Source: Methylocystis sp. ATCC 49242 (GTDB lineage Bacteria > Pseudomonadota > Alphaproteobacteria > Rhizobiales > Beijerinckiaceae). From it: a stretch of DNA of 64,000 nt. The notes under the pieces are model-generated. The model was given only the letters and a program-made list of their open reading frames with translations, ran no database searches and had not been told where the DNA came from. Positions 53,033 through 62,991 of the stretch are shown here, piece after piece. Position 1 is the first letter of the stretch; each line of letters begins with the position of its first letter. Location: positions 656,736-720,735 of the forward strand of contig NZ_KE124774.1 of the NCBI RefSeq assembly GCF_000188155.2, in the 5' to 3' direction. The position numbers and the translations under genes were made by a program.

Positions 53033-53896
53033 ATGGCGAAAGAGCGGATCGTCGCGATCTGCGCGGACGATTACGGGCTGTCGCATGGCGTCAGCGTCGG
53101 CATTCTGAAGGCGCTGGACGCCGGCCGCCTGACGGCGGTCTCGGCGCTGGTCAACGGCCCCCGCTGGCCGGCGATGGGCCGAGAACTGGCGCGGCGCGGC
53201 CATTCGGCCGACCTCGGCCTGCATTTCAATCTCACGCTCGGCCGCCCGCTCGGGTCAATGCCGAATTTCGCGCCGACGGGAACCTTCCCGCCGGTGTCGC
53301 GGGTTATCCGCATGGCGCTGCGCGGCAAATTGCCGATGGAGGAAATCCGCGCCGAAATCGACCGGCAGTTCGACCGTTTCGAGGCTGTGCTGGAGCGCCG
53401 GCCCGACCATGTCGACGGCCATCAGCATGTGCATGTGCTTCCCGGAATACGACAGGCGCTGCTCGAAGCCATGGCGGCTCGCAAGCTCGACGGTCGAGCC
53501 TGGCTGCGCGACGCGGGCGACAGCCTGCACCGCATCGCCGCACGCGGAGCCCATGCGCGCAAGGCCCTGGCGGTCCGGACGCTGTCGGCAGGTTTCCGCC
53601 GGGCGGCGCAACGCCGAGGGTTTTCGGTGAACGAGGGTTTTGCGGGTTTCTCTGATTTCCATCCGGGCCATGATTACGCGGCGGCGTTCGAGACCTATCT
53701 GCGGGCGCCGGGGCGTCGGCATCTGATCATGTGCCATCCGGGCCACGTCGACGATGAATTGAAAGCGCAGGATCCGGTGACCATCACGCGCGAGCAGGAA
53801 CTCGCCTTCCTGCTCTCGCCGCGCCTACCCCAGATGTTGGAGAAACGGCGGATGAAGCTCGGGCGGCTGAGCGAGGCGGGCAATGCGAGGGCGTGA
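53033..53896 (+). CDS. YdjC/ChbG-family carbohydrate deacetylase
   Basis: This is a 287-residue protein. The metal-binding Asp pair lies in AICADDYGLSHGVSVGI, followed by LGLHFNLTLGRPLG and VDGHQHVHVLPGIRQALLEA with the metal-binding histidines. The C-terminal HLIMCHPGHVDDEL is conserved. These enzymes deacetylate N-acetylated sugars; the hopanoid-linked HpnK belongs to the same family. Next to the GT2 gene, which suggests modification of a lipid-linked sugar (inference). Confidence 0.88.
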   Translation: MAKERIVAICADDYGLSHGVSVGILKALDAGRLTAVSALVNGPRWPAMGRELARRGHSADLGLHFNLTLGRPLGSMPNFAPTGTFPPVSRVIRMALRGKLPMEEIRAEIDRQFDRFEAVLERRPDHVDGHQHVHVLPGIRQALLEAMAARKLDGRAWLRDAGDSLHRIAARGAHARKALAVRTLSAGFRRAAQRRGFSVNEGFAGFSDFHPGHDYAAAFETYLRAPGRRHLIMCHPGHVDDELKAQDPVTITREQELAFLLSPRLPQMLEKRRMKLGRLSEAGNARA

Positions 53897-53918
53897 GACT
53901 CCCGCCTCGGCGCCCTTC

Positions 53919-54770
53919 TCAGCTGATTTCGATATCGAGTCCCAGATCCAGCACCGGCGCTGAGTGAGTGAGGGCGCCGACGGAGATGAGGTCGACGCCT
54001 GTTTCCGCAATCGCCGCCACGGTGTACAGATTGACTCCGCCCGACGCCTCGCAGATCATGCATCCGTCGACGAGCGTTACCGCCTTACGTAAATCGTCAG
54101 CGCTCATATTGTCGAGCAGCACGGCGTCGGCGCCTTCCTGCAGCACCTCCTGCAACTGATCGAGCGTATCTACCTCGATTTCGATCTTGACCAGATGTCC
54201 GACATGCGCCTTGGCGGCGCGCAACGCCTCGACGACGCCGCCCGCGACCACGATATGATTGTCCTTTATCAGCACCGCGTCATCGAGACCAAAACGGTGA
54301 TTGGCGCCTCCGCCGCAACGCACGGCGTATTTCTCGAAAGCGCGAAGAAGGGGCGTCGTCTTGCGCGTGTCGCAGATGCGGGCATTCGTGTGGGAGATAC
54401 GCTTTACGTAATTCGCCGTGAGCGACGCGACGCCGGAGAGGCGTCCCAGATAATTGAGCGCCACGCGTTCTGCAGAGAGGATCGCGCGCGCGGGCCCCTC
54501 GATCCGGGCGATCACATCGCCGCGCGCGACAGTCGCCCCGTCATCGACCCATCTCTCGAATCCGACGGCGTCGTCCATCAGGCGGAAGGCCATGCGCGCG
54601 AGCGGGAGTCCAGCGATCACGCCCGCTTCGCGCGCGGCGATGAGGGCGCGAGCGCCGGCCTTGGCGGGGATCGTCGCCTGTGTCGTGACATCGCCGGCGC
54701 GGCCGAGATCCTCGGCCAGCGCGGCGCGCACGGCGTCCTCTATGAGGAGAGGCGAGAGCTCGGGCATCAT
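53919..54770 (-). CDS. nadC: Nicotinate-nucleotide pyrophosphorylase (carboxylating)
   Basis: This 283-residue quinolinate phosphoribosyltransferase is the third step of de novo NAD synthesis. Its start is [20 protein letters not shown], and the family motifs are [70 protein letters not shown] and [19 protein letters not shown]. The ATG at 54770 shares one base with the nadB stop (TGATG), so it is coupled to nadB. Confidence 0.96.
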   Translation of the reverse strand: MMPELSPLLIEDAVRAALAEDLGRAGDVTTQATIPAKAGARALIAAREAGVIAGLPLARMAFRLMDDAVGFERWVDDGATVARGDVIARIEGPARAILSAERVALNYLGRLSGVASLTANYVKRISHTNARICDTRKTTPLLRAFEKYAVRCGGGANHRFGLDDAVLIKDNHIVVAGGVVEALRAAKAHVGHLVKIEIEVDTLDQLQEVLQEGADAVLLDNMSADDLRKAVTLVDGCMICEASGGVNLYTVAAIAETGVDLISVGALTHSAPVLDLGLDIEIS

Positions 54771-56311
54771 CACGCGGCCTCGTCGGCAATTTTGATCGCG
54801 GCGGAGAGCGTCATTTGCGAGCGATGCGCGAATGCGGTCTCGGGCTCGGGATAGTCCGAACGGAAATGCGCGCCGCGACTCTCTCGCCGCTCCAGCGCGG
54901 CGGCGGCGATCATCACCGATGTCGTGAGCATGTTGTGAATCTCGATGTCGTTCGTGCGCGCGTTCATGCGTCGCAAAGCCTTCAACGCCCCGGTGAGCCC
55001 GGCTGCGTCGCGGATGACGCCGACATTGGCCGACATCAGATCGCGCAACTCCTCGACGATTGCGAAGTCGCGTTCGCGCGGCGCAATATCGTCGCGCTCC
55101 AAGGCGACGCGCTGGTCCAGATCGGGCAATGGCGCCGCCAGGATGTCGGCCGCGACGCGGGCGCCGAACACGATGGCCTCCAGCAATGAATTGGAGGCGA
55201 GACGGTTCGCGCCATGAACGCCCGTGGAGGCGACTTCGCCGATCGCCCAGAGGCCGTCGAGACTCGTGCGGCCGCGTGCGTCCGTCCACACGCCGCCCAT
55301 GTGGTAATGGGCGGCGGGCGCGATCGGTATGGGCATGGCGACGGGGTCGATCCCGGCCGATTTACAGCTCGCGTAAACCGTGGGGAAACGCTTCGGAAAG
55401 GCCGCGCCAACGGCCGCCCGCGCATCGAGAAAGGCGCCGCGTCCCGCCCTGATGCTGGCGAAGACGCCGCGCGCCACAATATCGCGGGGCGCGAGCTCGC
55501 CGGCCGGATTTACGTCCAGCATAAAACGCCGCCCCTCGTGATCGATGATGGTCGCGCCCTCGCCGCGGAGCGCTTCCGTCGCGAGCGGCGCGGGGTCTGC
55601 GTCGATATCGATGGCGGTCGGGTGGAATTGCACGAATTCCGCGTCCGAGATCAGGGCGCCCGCGCGCGCCGCCATCGCGACGCCGACCCCGCGCGCCTCC
55701 AACGGATTCGTGGTCAGGCGGTAAAGATGGCCAAGGCCGCCGGTCGCGAGCACGAGAGCCGCGCAGGGAATGTCGCAGATGCGTCCCGAGGCGTGGCGCG
55801 CGCGCACGCCGACGATGCGGCCATTGCGGGTGATGATCTCTTGCGCGGCGTAGCCGTCGACGACCTGAATTGAAGGCGTCTTGGCGACCTGCTTTTCGAG
55901 CGTCTCCATGATGGCGCGACCCGCCGTGTCGCCCATGACCCGAACGATGCGATGACGCGAATGTGCGGCTTCCCGCGAGGGCGCAAAGGCGCCGCCTTCC
56001 TTGCGGTCGAAGGGCGTTCCCATGGCCGCGAGGTCTTCGACGCGCGCGCGGGCCTCGCGCGCCATGCCGAGCGCGATGTCGCGATCGACAATGCCGGCGC
56101 CGGCGGCGACCGTGTCATCGGCGTGGTGCTCCGGCGTGTCGCCTTCCTCGACCGCGGCCGCGATTCCGCCTTGAGCCCAGTAGGAGGAGCCGCTCGAACC
56201 TACCGGCGTCGGCGCGAGAATGGCGACGGGCGTCGGTGCGAGCTTTAGCGCGCAGAAGACGCCGGCGAGGCCGCCGCCGACGATCACGATGGGAGGAAGC
56301 TTCCCCGGCAT
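54770..56311 (-). CDS. nadB: L-aspartate oxidase
   Basis: This 513-residue flavoprotein oxidises L-aspartate to iminoaspartate, the first step of NAD synthesis. The FAD-binding motif is [18 protein letters not shown], followed by [20 protein letters not shown], a typical substrate loop [20 protein letters not shown], and [10 protein letters not shown]. The helical C-terminus has the conserved [14 protein letters not shown]. It starts 3 bp after the DUF4202 stop. Confidence 0.96.
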   Translation of the reverse strand: MPGKLPPIVIVGGGLAGVFCALKLAPTPVAILAPTPVGSSGSSYWAQGGIAAAVEEGDTPEHHADDTVAAGAGIVDRDIALGMAREARARVEDLAAMGTPFDRKEGGAFAPSREAAHSRHRIVRVMGDTAGRAIMETLEKQVAKTPSIQVVDGYAAQEIITRNGRIVGVRARHASGRICDIPCAALVLATGGLGHLYRLTTNPLEARGVGVAMAARAGALISDAEFVQFHPTAIDIDADPAPLATEALRGEGATIIDHEGRRFMLDVNPAGELAPRDIVARGVFASIRAGRGAFLDARAAVGAAFPKRFPTVYASCKSAGIDPVAMPIPIAPAAHYHMGGVWTDARGRTSLDGLWAIGEVASTGVHGANRLASNSLLEAIVFGARVAADILAAPLPDLDQRVALERDDIAPRERDFAIVEELRDLMSANVGVIRDAAGLTGALKALRRMNARTNDIEIHNMLTTSVMIAAAALERRESRGAHFRSDYPEPETAFAHRSQMTLSAAIKIADEAA

Positions 56312-56314
56312 GCG

Positions 56315-56935
56315 TCAGTCGATCGCGACCGCGGCGAGGCGTTCGAGCGCCGCCGCCTCGCGCGCCACCGCCGCGCCCACGAGCTTGCGCGCGCGTTCGG
56401 GCAGGGGCAGGGCAAGCGCCGCCGCGTGTCCCCTGGGCGACATTTTGCAAAGCGTCTTGCCGAGGATGTCGACGATCTTCTCGTCGTCATAGCCGTCATA
56501 TTTGGCGAGGAACTCGTCGAAGTAATGTTCGAGGAAGACGACGGCCGCAACATTCTCCAGCGCCTGCGACTCGGGGTCTTTCTTCAATTGCTCCTTGCGG
56601 ATGAGCGCGCCGACATGCGCGATCGCGGCGTCGTCGTATCCCTGCGCGCGCATGATGTCGCCGACGAGATTCGCGTGATGGACGCGGCAGGCGCGGCGCC
56701 AGTCGTTATAGCCGCGACGTCCTTCTGGATAATCCGAGCGCGGGACTTCCCATCGTCGCAGATGCTGGGCGCGGGCGGCGATCTTCAGCAGATCCGAGGC
56801 GTCGGGGTAGATGGCGGCGAGGCGTTCGCTCATACGTTCGGCGTAAAGGCTCTCGAACGCGCGCCCGTCCACGCGGCGTGGGTCTTCGGCATTGGCGGCG
56901 TCGATCGCCGCAATCGTCGCATCGAGCGCCGGCAT
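56315..56935 (-). CDS. DUF4202 protein within the NAD operon
   Basis: This 206-residue soluble protein has an HD-like pattern: AARAQHLRRWEVPRSDYPEG, CRVHHANLVGDIMRAQGYDD, AVVFLEHYFDEF. It matches DUF4202 in length and motifs. His, His and Asp residues look suited to bind a metal. It sits between nadA and nadB in one operon, so a link with NAD or nicotinate metabolism, or with handling of reactive intermediates, is likely but unproven. Confidence 0.85.
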   Translation of the reverse strand: MPALDATIAAIDAANAEDPRRVDGRAFESLYAERMSERLAAIYPDASDLLKIAARAQHLRRWEVPRSDYPEGRRGYNDWRRACRVHHANLVGDIMRAQGYDDAAIAHVGALIRKEQLKKDPESQALENVAAVVFLEHYFDEFLAKYDGYDDEKIVDILGKTLCKMSPRGHAAALALPLPERARKLVGAAVAREAAALERLAAVAID

Positions 56936-56970
56936 GTCTGAACCCTCTCACCCGAGCCGCTGTTCGGGGC

Positions 56971-56994
56971 TCCCCTCTTGCAGAGAAGAGGGGA
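56971..56994 (-). promoter_or_regulatory. Hairpin in the nadA-DUF4202 gap
   Basis: The 9-bp stem TCCCCTCTT/AAGAGGGGA with a 6-base loop lies just after the nadA stop. No T-run follows, so it is more likely an mRNA stability or processing element than a terminator. Confidence 0.4.
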
Positions 56995-57001
56995 TCGCTG
57001 A

Positions 57002-58099
57002 TTACCCCAGATCGATCATGCGCTGCACGCTGCGGCGCGCGCGCTCGGCGATCGCCGGATCGACCGTCACTTCTTCGCGGATATAAAGCAGGCTGTCGAG
57101 GATCTTCGGCAGTGTGATCCGCTTCATGTGCGGGCAGAAGTTGCATGGTCTGATGAACTGCGTGCCGACCGTCTCCGCGGCGATATTGTCGGCCATGGAG
57201 CATTCGGTGACGAGCAGGACTCGCGCCGGATGCTTCGTGCGAACATAGTCGATCATCGCCGCGGTGGAGCCGGAGAAGTCCGAGACTTCCACGACCTCGC
57301 GCGGACACTCGGGATGCGCGATGACCTTCAGCCCCGGATGGTCCGCCTTGTAGTTCTGGATTTCCTCGGCCGTGAAGCGCTCATGCACTTCGCAGGCGCC
57401 TTCCCAGGCGATGATCTTCACTTTCGTCTGCGCTGCGACATTCTGCGCGAGGAATCGATCCGGAACCATGATGACGCGATCGACGCCCAGGCTCTCGACG
57501 ACTTTGACCGCGTTGGACGAGGTGCAGCAGATGTCGACTTCCGCCTTCACCTCGGCGGAGGTGTTCACGTAAGCGACGATCGGCACGCCGGGATATTTCG
57601 CTCGCAGCGCGCGAACGTCGGCGCCGGTGATGGAGGCGGCGAGCGAGCAGCCGGCGTCGGCGTCGGGGATCAGCACCACCTTGTCGGGGTTCAGGATCTT
57701 GGATGTTTCGGCCATGAAGTAGACGCCGCCCTGAACGATCACGTCGGCTTCCGACTTCGCGGCGAGCTTGGCGAGTTGGAGGCTGTCGCCGATGTAATCC
57801 GAGACGCAGTGATAGATCTCCGGCGTCATGTAATTGTGCGCGAGGATCACCGCATTGCGCGTCTTCTTGATGTCATTTATCGCCTTCACGTAGGGCGCGA
57901 CGAAGGGCCATTCGACGGGCGGTATGACCCTGGAGACGCGCTCGTAGAGATGCGCGGTCGCGGCCTCTACTTCCGGCGTCCATTGGAGGTCGGGACGGGG
58001 CAGGACGGGAAATCGGCCATTCGGTCCGACGCCGAGGGCGGCCGGCGGTGTGGGCGCCAGCGCCATTGCGCCGCTGCGGTCGATGGTCCGGATCGTCAT
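57002..58099 (-). CDS. nadA: Quinolinate synthase A
   Basis: This 365-residue [4Fe-4S] enzyme condenses iminoaspartate with dihydroxyacetone phosphate. Motifs are [81 protein letters not shown] and [16 protein letters not shown]. Cys residues for the cluster are in GCSLA, HPECP and CNFCPHM. The N-terminus has a 30-residue extension typical of alphaproteobacterial NadA. It heads the operon nadA-DUF4202-nadB-nadC and lies directly downstream of a palindromic operator. Confidence 0.96.
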   Translation of the reverse strand: MTIRTIDRSGAMALAPTPPAALGVGPNGRFPVLPRPDLQWTPEVEAATAHLYERVSRVIPPVEWPFVAPYVKAINDIKKTRNAVILAHNYMTPEIYHCVSDYIGDSLQLAKLAAKSEADVIVQGGVYFMAETSKILNPDKVVLIPDADAGCSLAASITGADVRALRAKYPGVPIVAYVNTSAEVKAEVDICCTSSNAVKVVESLGVDRVIMVPDRFLAQNVAAQTKVKIIAWEGACEVHERFTAEEIQNYKADHPGLKVIAHPECPREVVEVSDFSGSTAAMIDYVRTKHPARVLLVTECSMADNIAAETVGTQFIRPCNFCPHMKRITLPKILDSLLYIREEVTVDPAIAERARRSVQRMIDLG

Positions 58100-58138
58100 C
58101 GTGGGGCCCTTTCGCTTTATGTTCAGGCCGCTTTTGAT

Positions 58139-58161
58139 CTTATGCTCGATTTGAGCATAAG
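58139..58161. promoter_or_regulatory. Palindromic operator upstream of nadA (NadQ-like)
   Basis: CTTATGCTC-GATTT-GAGCATAAG is a perfect 9-bp inverted repeat 40 bp upstream of the nadA start. Alphaproteobacterial nad operons are controlled by repressors such as NadQ at palindromes in this position. The match to NadQ is from memory of the pattern and should be treated as likely, not proven. Confidence 0.75.
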
Positions 58162-58269
58162 TTGGTCATATAAAATCTCCGAGGCGGATCGCCGCCCGGA
58201 GCGCTCATTTAGCTGAAGATTAACGGGGCCTTATCCAGTCCGCAACCCCAGCCTCCTGGGGGACAGATG

Positions 58270-58284
58270 TGCTCGCACTGAGCA
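58270..58284. promoter_or_regulatory. Second TGCTC-N5-GAGCA palindrome
   Basis: TGCTC-GCACT-GAGCA repeats the core of the operator at 58139-58161, 130 bp further from nadA. Two copies could allow cooperative binding or loop formation, or bring the divergent GGDEF-EAL gene under the same control. Confidence 0.65.
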
Positions 58285-58487
58285 TATGTCAAGCGTCCAG
58301 AGTGTGTACATTATTTACGCTGTTGGCGCCGGACGTTGAACCGGCCGATTTTCAGAAGCTTGGCTTTATGAAAAAGCAATTTTTGGCGTGGGATATTTCG
58401 AGCGCATTGGCGTGCAGATTCTGCGGCAAAACGCGATTTACCGGTCCGGTCGGACGAACACACACGGGGAAGGCGGCGATAAGCTCC

Positions 58488-60539
58488 ATGGCGATTTCAT
58501 CGGTCGGATCGGGACTGCTCGCTGGTCTCAAGGAGAGGGGTCGGCGATCGGCGGAGGACGGCGCGCTCTCCCGGCTTCGCCGCTTTTTCGAGGGCGATCC
58601 TCTGGCCTTCGACCACCGCACGGTTTCTCCCGCGGTGCGCGCCAGATTTCGCGCCGAGCAGCTGAGCGATCTCGAGAAAAGCACGCCCGGCGCAATGCTG
58701 GCGTCCTGCTTCAGCGCCCTCACCTTCGCCATGTCGATGTGGGCGACGCCACAGGCCGACGAGGCTCGCGCCTGGGCCGCGTCGATCTTCATTTTGGGCG
58801 GCGTGATCTATGCTCGCCGCATGAGCGCGCCGCAAACACATCGGCGAGCGGCCTCGACGAACGGCGTCTGGCGCGCGACGGCAAACGCTCTGATGCACGC
58901 ATCCCTCTGGGGCACGTTGCCGATCTTCTTCTTCGCGGAAGCGAGCCCGCCGCAGCAGTTCCTGATCGCCTGCTTCTGCTTCACGACGCTTTTCGGCGGC
59001 GGGTTTGCGCTGTCGATGATCCCTGTCTCGATGTTCGCGCACATCATTCCGATCGTCGCCGGTCTGCTCGTCGCGGTCGTCAATGCGCATAATCCGATCT
59101 TCGACGTCGCCGCCGGAGTCGTCGCAATCTACGCCGTCGTCATCATCAATGCGGCGATCAACCGCGCCGCGATGGCGGCACGTCGTTGCGCCGCAGAGGC
59201 CGCTGCCGAAGAGGGCGCGCTGCGCGACGAGCTGACGAAACTCCCGAACCGCGTGGCCTTCCGGGAGGAGCTGACCCGCGCCTTTGCGCGACACGCGCGC
59301 GTCAACGAGCGCTTCGCGCTGATGTGCTTCGATCTTGACGGATTCAAGAGCGTCAATGACAGCATGGGCCATGAGACCGGCGACGCCGTTCTCATCGAGG
59401 CCGCGCGCCGTGTCCGCGTTTCGACGCGGGAGAGCGACCTGATCGCGCGGCTGGGCGGCGACGAATTTGCGCTGATTGCGGTCGACATCCGCTCGGTGGA
59501 GGACGCCGTCTCGATCGCCGAGCGCATCCTCAACGCGTTCCGGGCTCCCTTCGAGGTCGGGGGCCGCAGCTTTTCCATCTCGGTCAGCATCGGGGTCGCC
59601 ATCGCGCCGAGCGACGGCGTCGATCCGGAAAGTCTGCTGCGCAACGCGGACAACGCGATGTACGCGACGAAACAGGCGGGGCGCTGCGGCTACACATTGT
59701 TCCGCGATCGCTTCGGCTTTGTCGCCGAGCGAAATACGCTCGACGCTGAACTGGATCGCGCCTTCGCGAAAAAAGAGCTGTTCATGGTGTTCCAGCCCTT
59801 TGTGGACACCGAGACGCTCGAGACTACCGGATTTGAAGCGCTGCTGCGCTGGCGCCATCCCGCGCGCGGCGTATTGAGCGCCGGCGAAATCATTCCGCTC
59901 TTCGAGCGAGCGGGACAGATCGACATGGTCGGCGCATGGGCGCTCGAAGAATCGATGGCCATCGCCGCAACCTGGCCCGACCATCTGCGCGTCGCCGTCA
60001 ATATTTCGGCGCTTCAGCTTCGCAAGCCCAATTTCGAGCAAACCGTGCTCTCCGCGCTCGCCAGGAGCGGCCTCGATCCGCGCCGGCTCGAACTGGAGCT
60101 GACGGAGACGGCGATGATCCTCGATGGCGAGAGGGCGTTCGAGATGCTCGCCTCGCTGCGGCGCCTCGGGATTCGCACGGCGCTCGACGATCTCGGCACG
60201 GGTTATTCCTCCCTCGCCAATCTCGTCGGCCTGCCGCTCGATCGCGTGAAGATCGACCGTTCATTCGTCGCCAATCTCGAAACCAATCCGATGTGCGCGT
60301 CGGTCACCAAGCTTTCGGTGGAGCTGGGGCGTTCCCTGTCGCTTGCCGTCACGGCCGAGGGCGTGGAGGACCGGCGCCAATTGGAAATGCTGCGCGCATT
60401 CGGCTGCCGCGAGGCGCAGGGCTATCTGTTCAGTCAGCCGCGGCCGGCGAGCCAGATCGCGCATCTTTTCGAGTCGTGCAGGATCACGGAGGCCCCCGCC
60501 CGAACGCCGGAGGAGCCGGTCGTGGCGCTCGCCGGCTAA
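58488..60539 (+). CDS. GGDEF-EAL cyclic-di-GMP signalling protein
   Basis: It is about 683 residues from the ATG at 58488. The frame is open from 58269 and starts at 58269 (GTG) or 58368 are possible, but no clear ribosome site decides. The N-terminal part has about five hydrophobic helices (AASIFILGGVIYARR, SLWGTLPIFFFAEAS, FLIACFCFTTLFGGGFALSM, IIPIVAGLLVAVVNAH). The GGDEF domain has DLDGFKSVND and an intact RLGGDEFALIAV near residue 322. The EAL domain has FEALLRWRHP near 448, then NISALQL, ELTETAMI, DDLGTGYSSLANL and KIDRSFVANL, which are the metal and catalytic motifs. Both activities look feasible. Confidence 0.9.
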   Translation: MAISSVGSGLLAGLKERGRRSAEDGALSRLRRFFEGDPLAFDHRTVSPAVRARFRAEQLSDLEKSTPGAMLASCFSALTFAMSMWATPQADEARAWAASIFILGGVIYARRMSAPQTHRRAASTNGVWRATANALMHASLWGTLPIFFFAEASPPQQFLIACFCFTTLFGGGFALSMIPVSMFAHIIPIVAGLLVAVVNAHNPIFDVAAGVVAIYAVVIINAAINRAAMAARRCAAEAAAEEGALRDELTKLPNRVAFREELTRAFARHARVNERFALMCFDLDGFKSVNDSMGHETGDAVLIEAARRVRVSTRESDLIARLGGDEFALIAVDIRSVEDAVSIAERILNAFRAPFEVGGRSFSISVSIGVAIAPSDGVDPESLLRNADNAMYATKQAGRCGYTLFRDRFGFVAERNTLDAELDRAFAKKELFMVFQPFVDTETLETTGFEALLRWRHPARGVLSAGEIIPLFERAGQIDMVGAWALEESMAIAATWPDHLRVAVNISALQLRKPNFEQTVLSALARSGLDPRRLELELTETAMILDGERAFEMLASLRRLGIRTALDDLGTGYSSLANLVGLPLDRVKIDRSFVANLETNPMCASVTKLSVELGRSLSLAVTAEGVEDRRQLEMLRAFGCREAQGYLFSQPRPASQIAHLFESCRITEAPARTPEEPVVALAG

Positions 60540-60596
60540 TCGCCGCCGCCAAATTCGAGGCTCGCGGCGGCGGGCAAAGCTGCTATAGACGGGCCC

Positions 60597-61547
60597 ATGC
60601 AAGGCGACGCCAAACAAGTCATCTTCCCGCACCGGCATCTGCTCGGAATCGAGGGATTGTCGCGACCCGAAATCGAGACGCTGCTCGACATGGCCGAGCA
60701 GGCAGTCGAAGTCTCACGCCAGGTCGAGAAGAAGCGCTCCAATCTTCGCGGACGCACGCAGATCAACCTATTCTACGAGGCTTCGACACGCACGCAGGCG
60801 TCATTTGAAATTGCCGGGAAGCGCCTCGGCGCCGACGTCATGAACATGTCCGTCGCCCGCTCCTCGGAGTCCAAGGGCGAAACGCTTCTGGACACAGCCG
60901 TCACTCTCAACGCGATGCGGCCGGACATCATCGTCGTGCGCCACGCGCAGGCGGGGGCGGCGCATCTTCTCGCGCGCAAGGTGGACTGCTCGGTTGTCAA
61001 CGCCGGCGACGGCGCGCATGAGCATCCGACGCAGGCGCTGCTGGATGCTCTCACCATCCGTCGAAACAAGGGGCGTATCGAGGGCCTGACGGTCGCGATC
61101 TGCGGCGACATACTCCATTCGCGCGTCGCGCGCTCGAACATCCTGCTGCTCTCGGCTCTGGGCGCGCGGCTACGGGTCGTCGGTCCCTCGACGCTCGCGC
61201 CCGACAGCCTGTCGCGTCTCGGCGTCGAGGTATTCCACGACATGCGCCGGGGGTTGGACAGCGTCGACATCGTCATGATGCTGCGCCTGCAACGCGAGCG
61301 CATGGCCGGCGCGCTGGCGCCGAGCGCGCGCGAATATTTCCATTTCTTCGGTCTCGACGAAGAGAAATTGCGCTACGCCGCGCCGGACGCGCTGGTCATG
61401 CATCCGGGGCCAATGAACCGCGGCGTCGAGATTGATTCCGTCGTGGCCGACAGTACGCGGTCGCTCATTCGCGAGCAGGTCGAAATGGGCGTCGCGGTGC
61501 GCATGGCTGTTCTGGAGGCTCTCGCGCAGCACCTCCCGAACGTGTAA
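60597..61547 (+). CDS. pyrB: Aspartate carbamoyltransferase catalytic subunit
   Basis: This 316-residue enzyme forms N-carbamoyl-aspartate in pyrimidine synthesis. The carbamoyl-phosphate site is [20 protein letters not shown], followed by [36 protein letters not shown], and the aspartate-site MLRLQRERM and [12 protein letters not shown]. Normal length. A pyrC gene often follows in this group, but here a small membrane protein gene does. Confidence 0.96.
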   Translation: MQGDAKQVIFPHRHLLGIEGLSRPEIETLLDMAEQAVEVSRQVEKKRSNLRGRTQINLFYEASTRTQASFEIAGKRLGADVMNMSVARSSESKGETLLDTAVTLNAMRPDIIVVRHAQAGAAHLLARKVDCSVVNAGDGAHEHPTQALLDALTIRRNKGRIEGLTVAICGDILHSRVARSNILLLSALGARLRVVGPSTLAPDSLSRLGVEVFHDMRRGLDSVDIVMMLRLQRERMAGALAPSAREYFHFFGLDEEKLRYAAPDALVMHPGPMNRGVEIDSVVADSTRSLIREQVEMGVAVRMAVLEALAQHLPNV

Positions 61548-61588
61548 GATCGTCGAAAAACCGGTCTTAGACCTTCAAGGGGTGTGGA

Positions 61589-61933
61589 ATGCTCAAACTG
61601 ATCCGCTTCATCGGACTCGTCTCCCAGTCGATCTTCATTCAGTTCGTCCACTTTTTCGGGCTGGTGGCCTTCCTGACCGCGGCGGCGACCGGATACTTCC
61701 GCCTGCCGTCATGGACCGTGCCGATCAACGCTGTTGTCTTTGGGGTGCTGGCTGACAAGTTCATCGACGAAAGCGCCGTGACGAGCCTGCTCGAAAAGGC
61801 CGCATCGGCCAATCAGCGCGGCGGATTTCTGATCGTCGTCTATTTCGTGATCACCGCCGTCGGCTACATCGTCGGCGCCTACGGACGCTACTATCTTCGC
61901 AACAAATCTCCGGTCGCGGCCGGGAAAAAATAA
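61589..61933 (+). CDS. Small membrane protein downstream of pyrB
   Basis: This 114-residue product starts after AAGGGG. Three hydrophobic helices (FVHFFGLVAFLTAAATGYF, SWTVPINAVVFGVLADKF and GGFLIVVYFVITAVGYIVGA) are followed by a lysine-rich end. No family is recognised. It is 41 bp after pyrB and ends before a strong hairpin, so it is probably co-transcribed with pyrB. Confidence 0.7.
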   Translation: MLKLIRFIGLVSQSIFIQFVHFFGLVAFLTAAATGYFRLPSWTVPINAVVFGVLADKFIDESAVTSLLEKAASANQRGGFLIVVYFVITAVGYIVGAYGRYYLRNKSPVAAGKK

Positions 61934-61948
61934 TCGCGTTGAAAACAT

Positions 61949-61975
61949 CGGCCGGGCCGCCTTATGGCCCGGCCG
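61949..61975. terminator. Bidirectional terminator between convergent genes
   Basis: CGGCCGGGCC-GCCTTAT-GGCCCGGCCG is a perfect 10-bp GC-rich stem flanked by TAATTTGTTT on one side and ATGTTTTC (minus strand) on the other. It lies between the small membrane protein gene and cysK. Confidence 0.85.
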
Positions 61976-61984
61976 TAATTTGTT

Positions 61985-62965
61985 TCACAAACCTTCGAAC
62001 AGCGCCGTCGACAGATAGCGCTCGGCGAAGGACGGAATGATCAGAACGATATTTTTTCCTTCCGCCTCGGGCCGCGCCGCGATCTCGAGCGCCGCCGCGA
62101 CCGCCGCGCCGGACGAAATGCCGACCGGAATGCCTTCGATTCTCGCGAGAAGGCGGGCCGTGTCGAACGCTGTCTGATTCCCGATTGTCACGATTTCGTC
62201 GATCACGCCGCGGTCCAGCACGGGCGGCACGAAGCCCGCGCCGATGCCCTGAATCTTGTGCGGTCCCGGCGGACGCCCGGACAGCACCGCAGAATCTTCC
62301 GGCTCGACCGCGACGACGCGCAGGCCCGGCTTGCGCTGTTTCAGCACCTGGCCAACGCCCGTGATGGTGCCGCCGGTGCCGACGCCCGAGACGAAATAAT
62401 CGACCTTGCCCTCGGTGTCGTTCCAGATTTCCTCGGCCGTGGTCAGGCGGTGGATTTCCGGATTGGCGGGGTTCTCGAATTGCTGTGGAATGATCGCGCC
62501 GGGAGTCTCGCCGGCAAGTTCGGACGCCTTTGCCAAGGCGCCCTTCATGCCTTGAGAGGCGGGGGTCAGGACCAGTTCGGCGCCCAGAAGCGCCAGCATC
62601 TTGCGGCGCTCGATGGACATGGATTCGGGCATGACCAGAATCAGCCGGTAGCCCCGCGCCGCCGCGACAAAGGCCAGCGCGATGCCGGTATTGCCGGAAG
62701 TGGGTTCAATCAGCACCGTCTTGCCGGGCGCAATCTTGCCGCTCTTTTCGAGCGACTCGATCATGCTGACGCCGATGCGGTCCTTGACGCTGGAAATCGG
62801 ATTGAAGAATTCGAGCTTGGCGAGGAGATTGGCCTTGACGCCTTTCTCTTTCGCCAGCCGGTCGAGCCGGACAATCGGCGTGTCGCCAATGGTCTGGGTA
62901 ATGGAGTTATATATGCGGCCGCGCCCGGGTTTGGCGGGCGGCGTGAAACTGGTCTCGTTCGACAT
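61985..62965 (-). CDS. cysK: Cysteine synthase A
   Basis: This 326-residue PLP enzyme makes cysteine from O-acetylserine and sulfide. The PLP lysine lies in [16 protein letters not shown]. The substrate loop is [20 protein letters not shown], the phosphate-binding loop is [17 protein letters not shown], and VPISSGA-type [12 protein letters not shown] follows. It has a 15-residue N-terminal extension. The TauE-type transporter gene starts upstream on the same strand, 26 bp away, suggesting a sulfur-related unit. Confidence 0.96.
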   Translation of the reverse strand: MSNETSFTPPAKPGRGRIYNSITQTIGDTPIVRLDRLAKEKGVKANLLAKLEFFNPISSVKDRIGVSMIESLEKSGKIAPGKTVLIEPTSGNTGIALAFVAAARGYRLILVMPESMSIERRKMLALLGAELVLTPASQGMKGALAKASELAGETPGAIIPQQFENPANPEIHRLTTAEEIWNDTEGKVDYFVSGVGTGGTITGVGQVLKQRKPGLRVVAVEPEDSAVLSGRPPGPHKIQGIGAGFVPPVLDRGVIDEIVTIGNQTAFDTARLLARIEGIPVGISSGAAVAAALEIAARPEAEGKNIVLIIPSFAERYLSTALFEGL

Positions 62966-62991
62966 GAGTCGCTCCTCCGGCTTGCGCCGTC

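Noticed and set aside
58497-60041. 514-codon frame antisense to the GGDEF-EAL gene
   Set aside because: Shadow of a gene with intact catalytic motifs.
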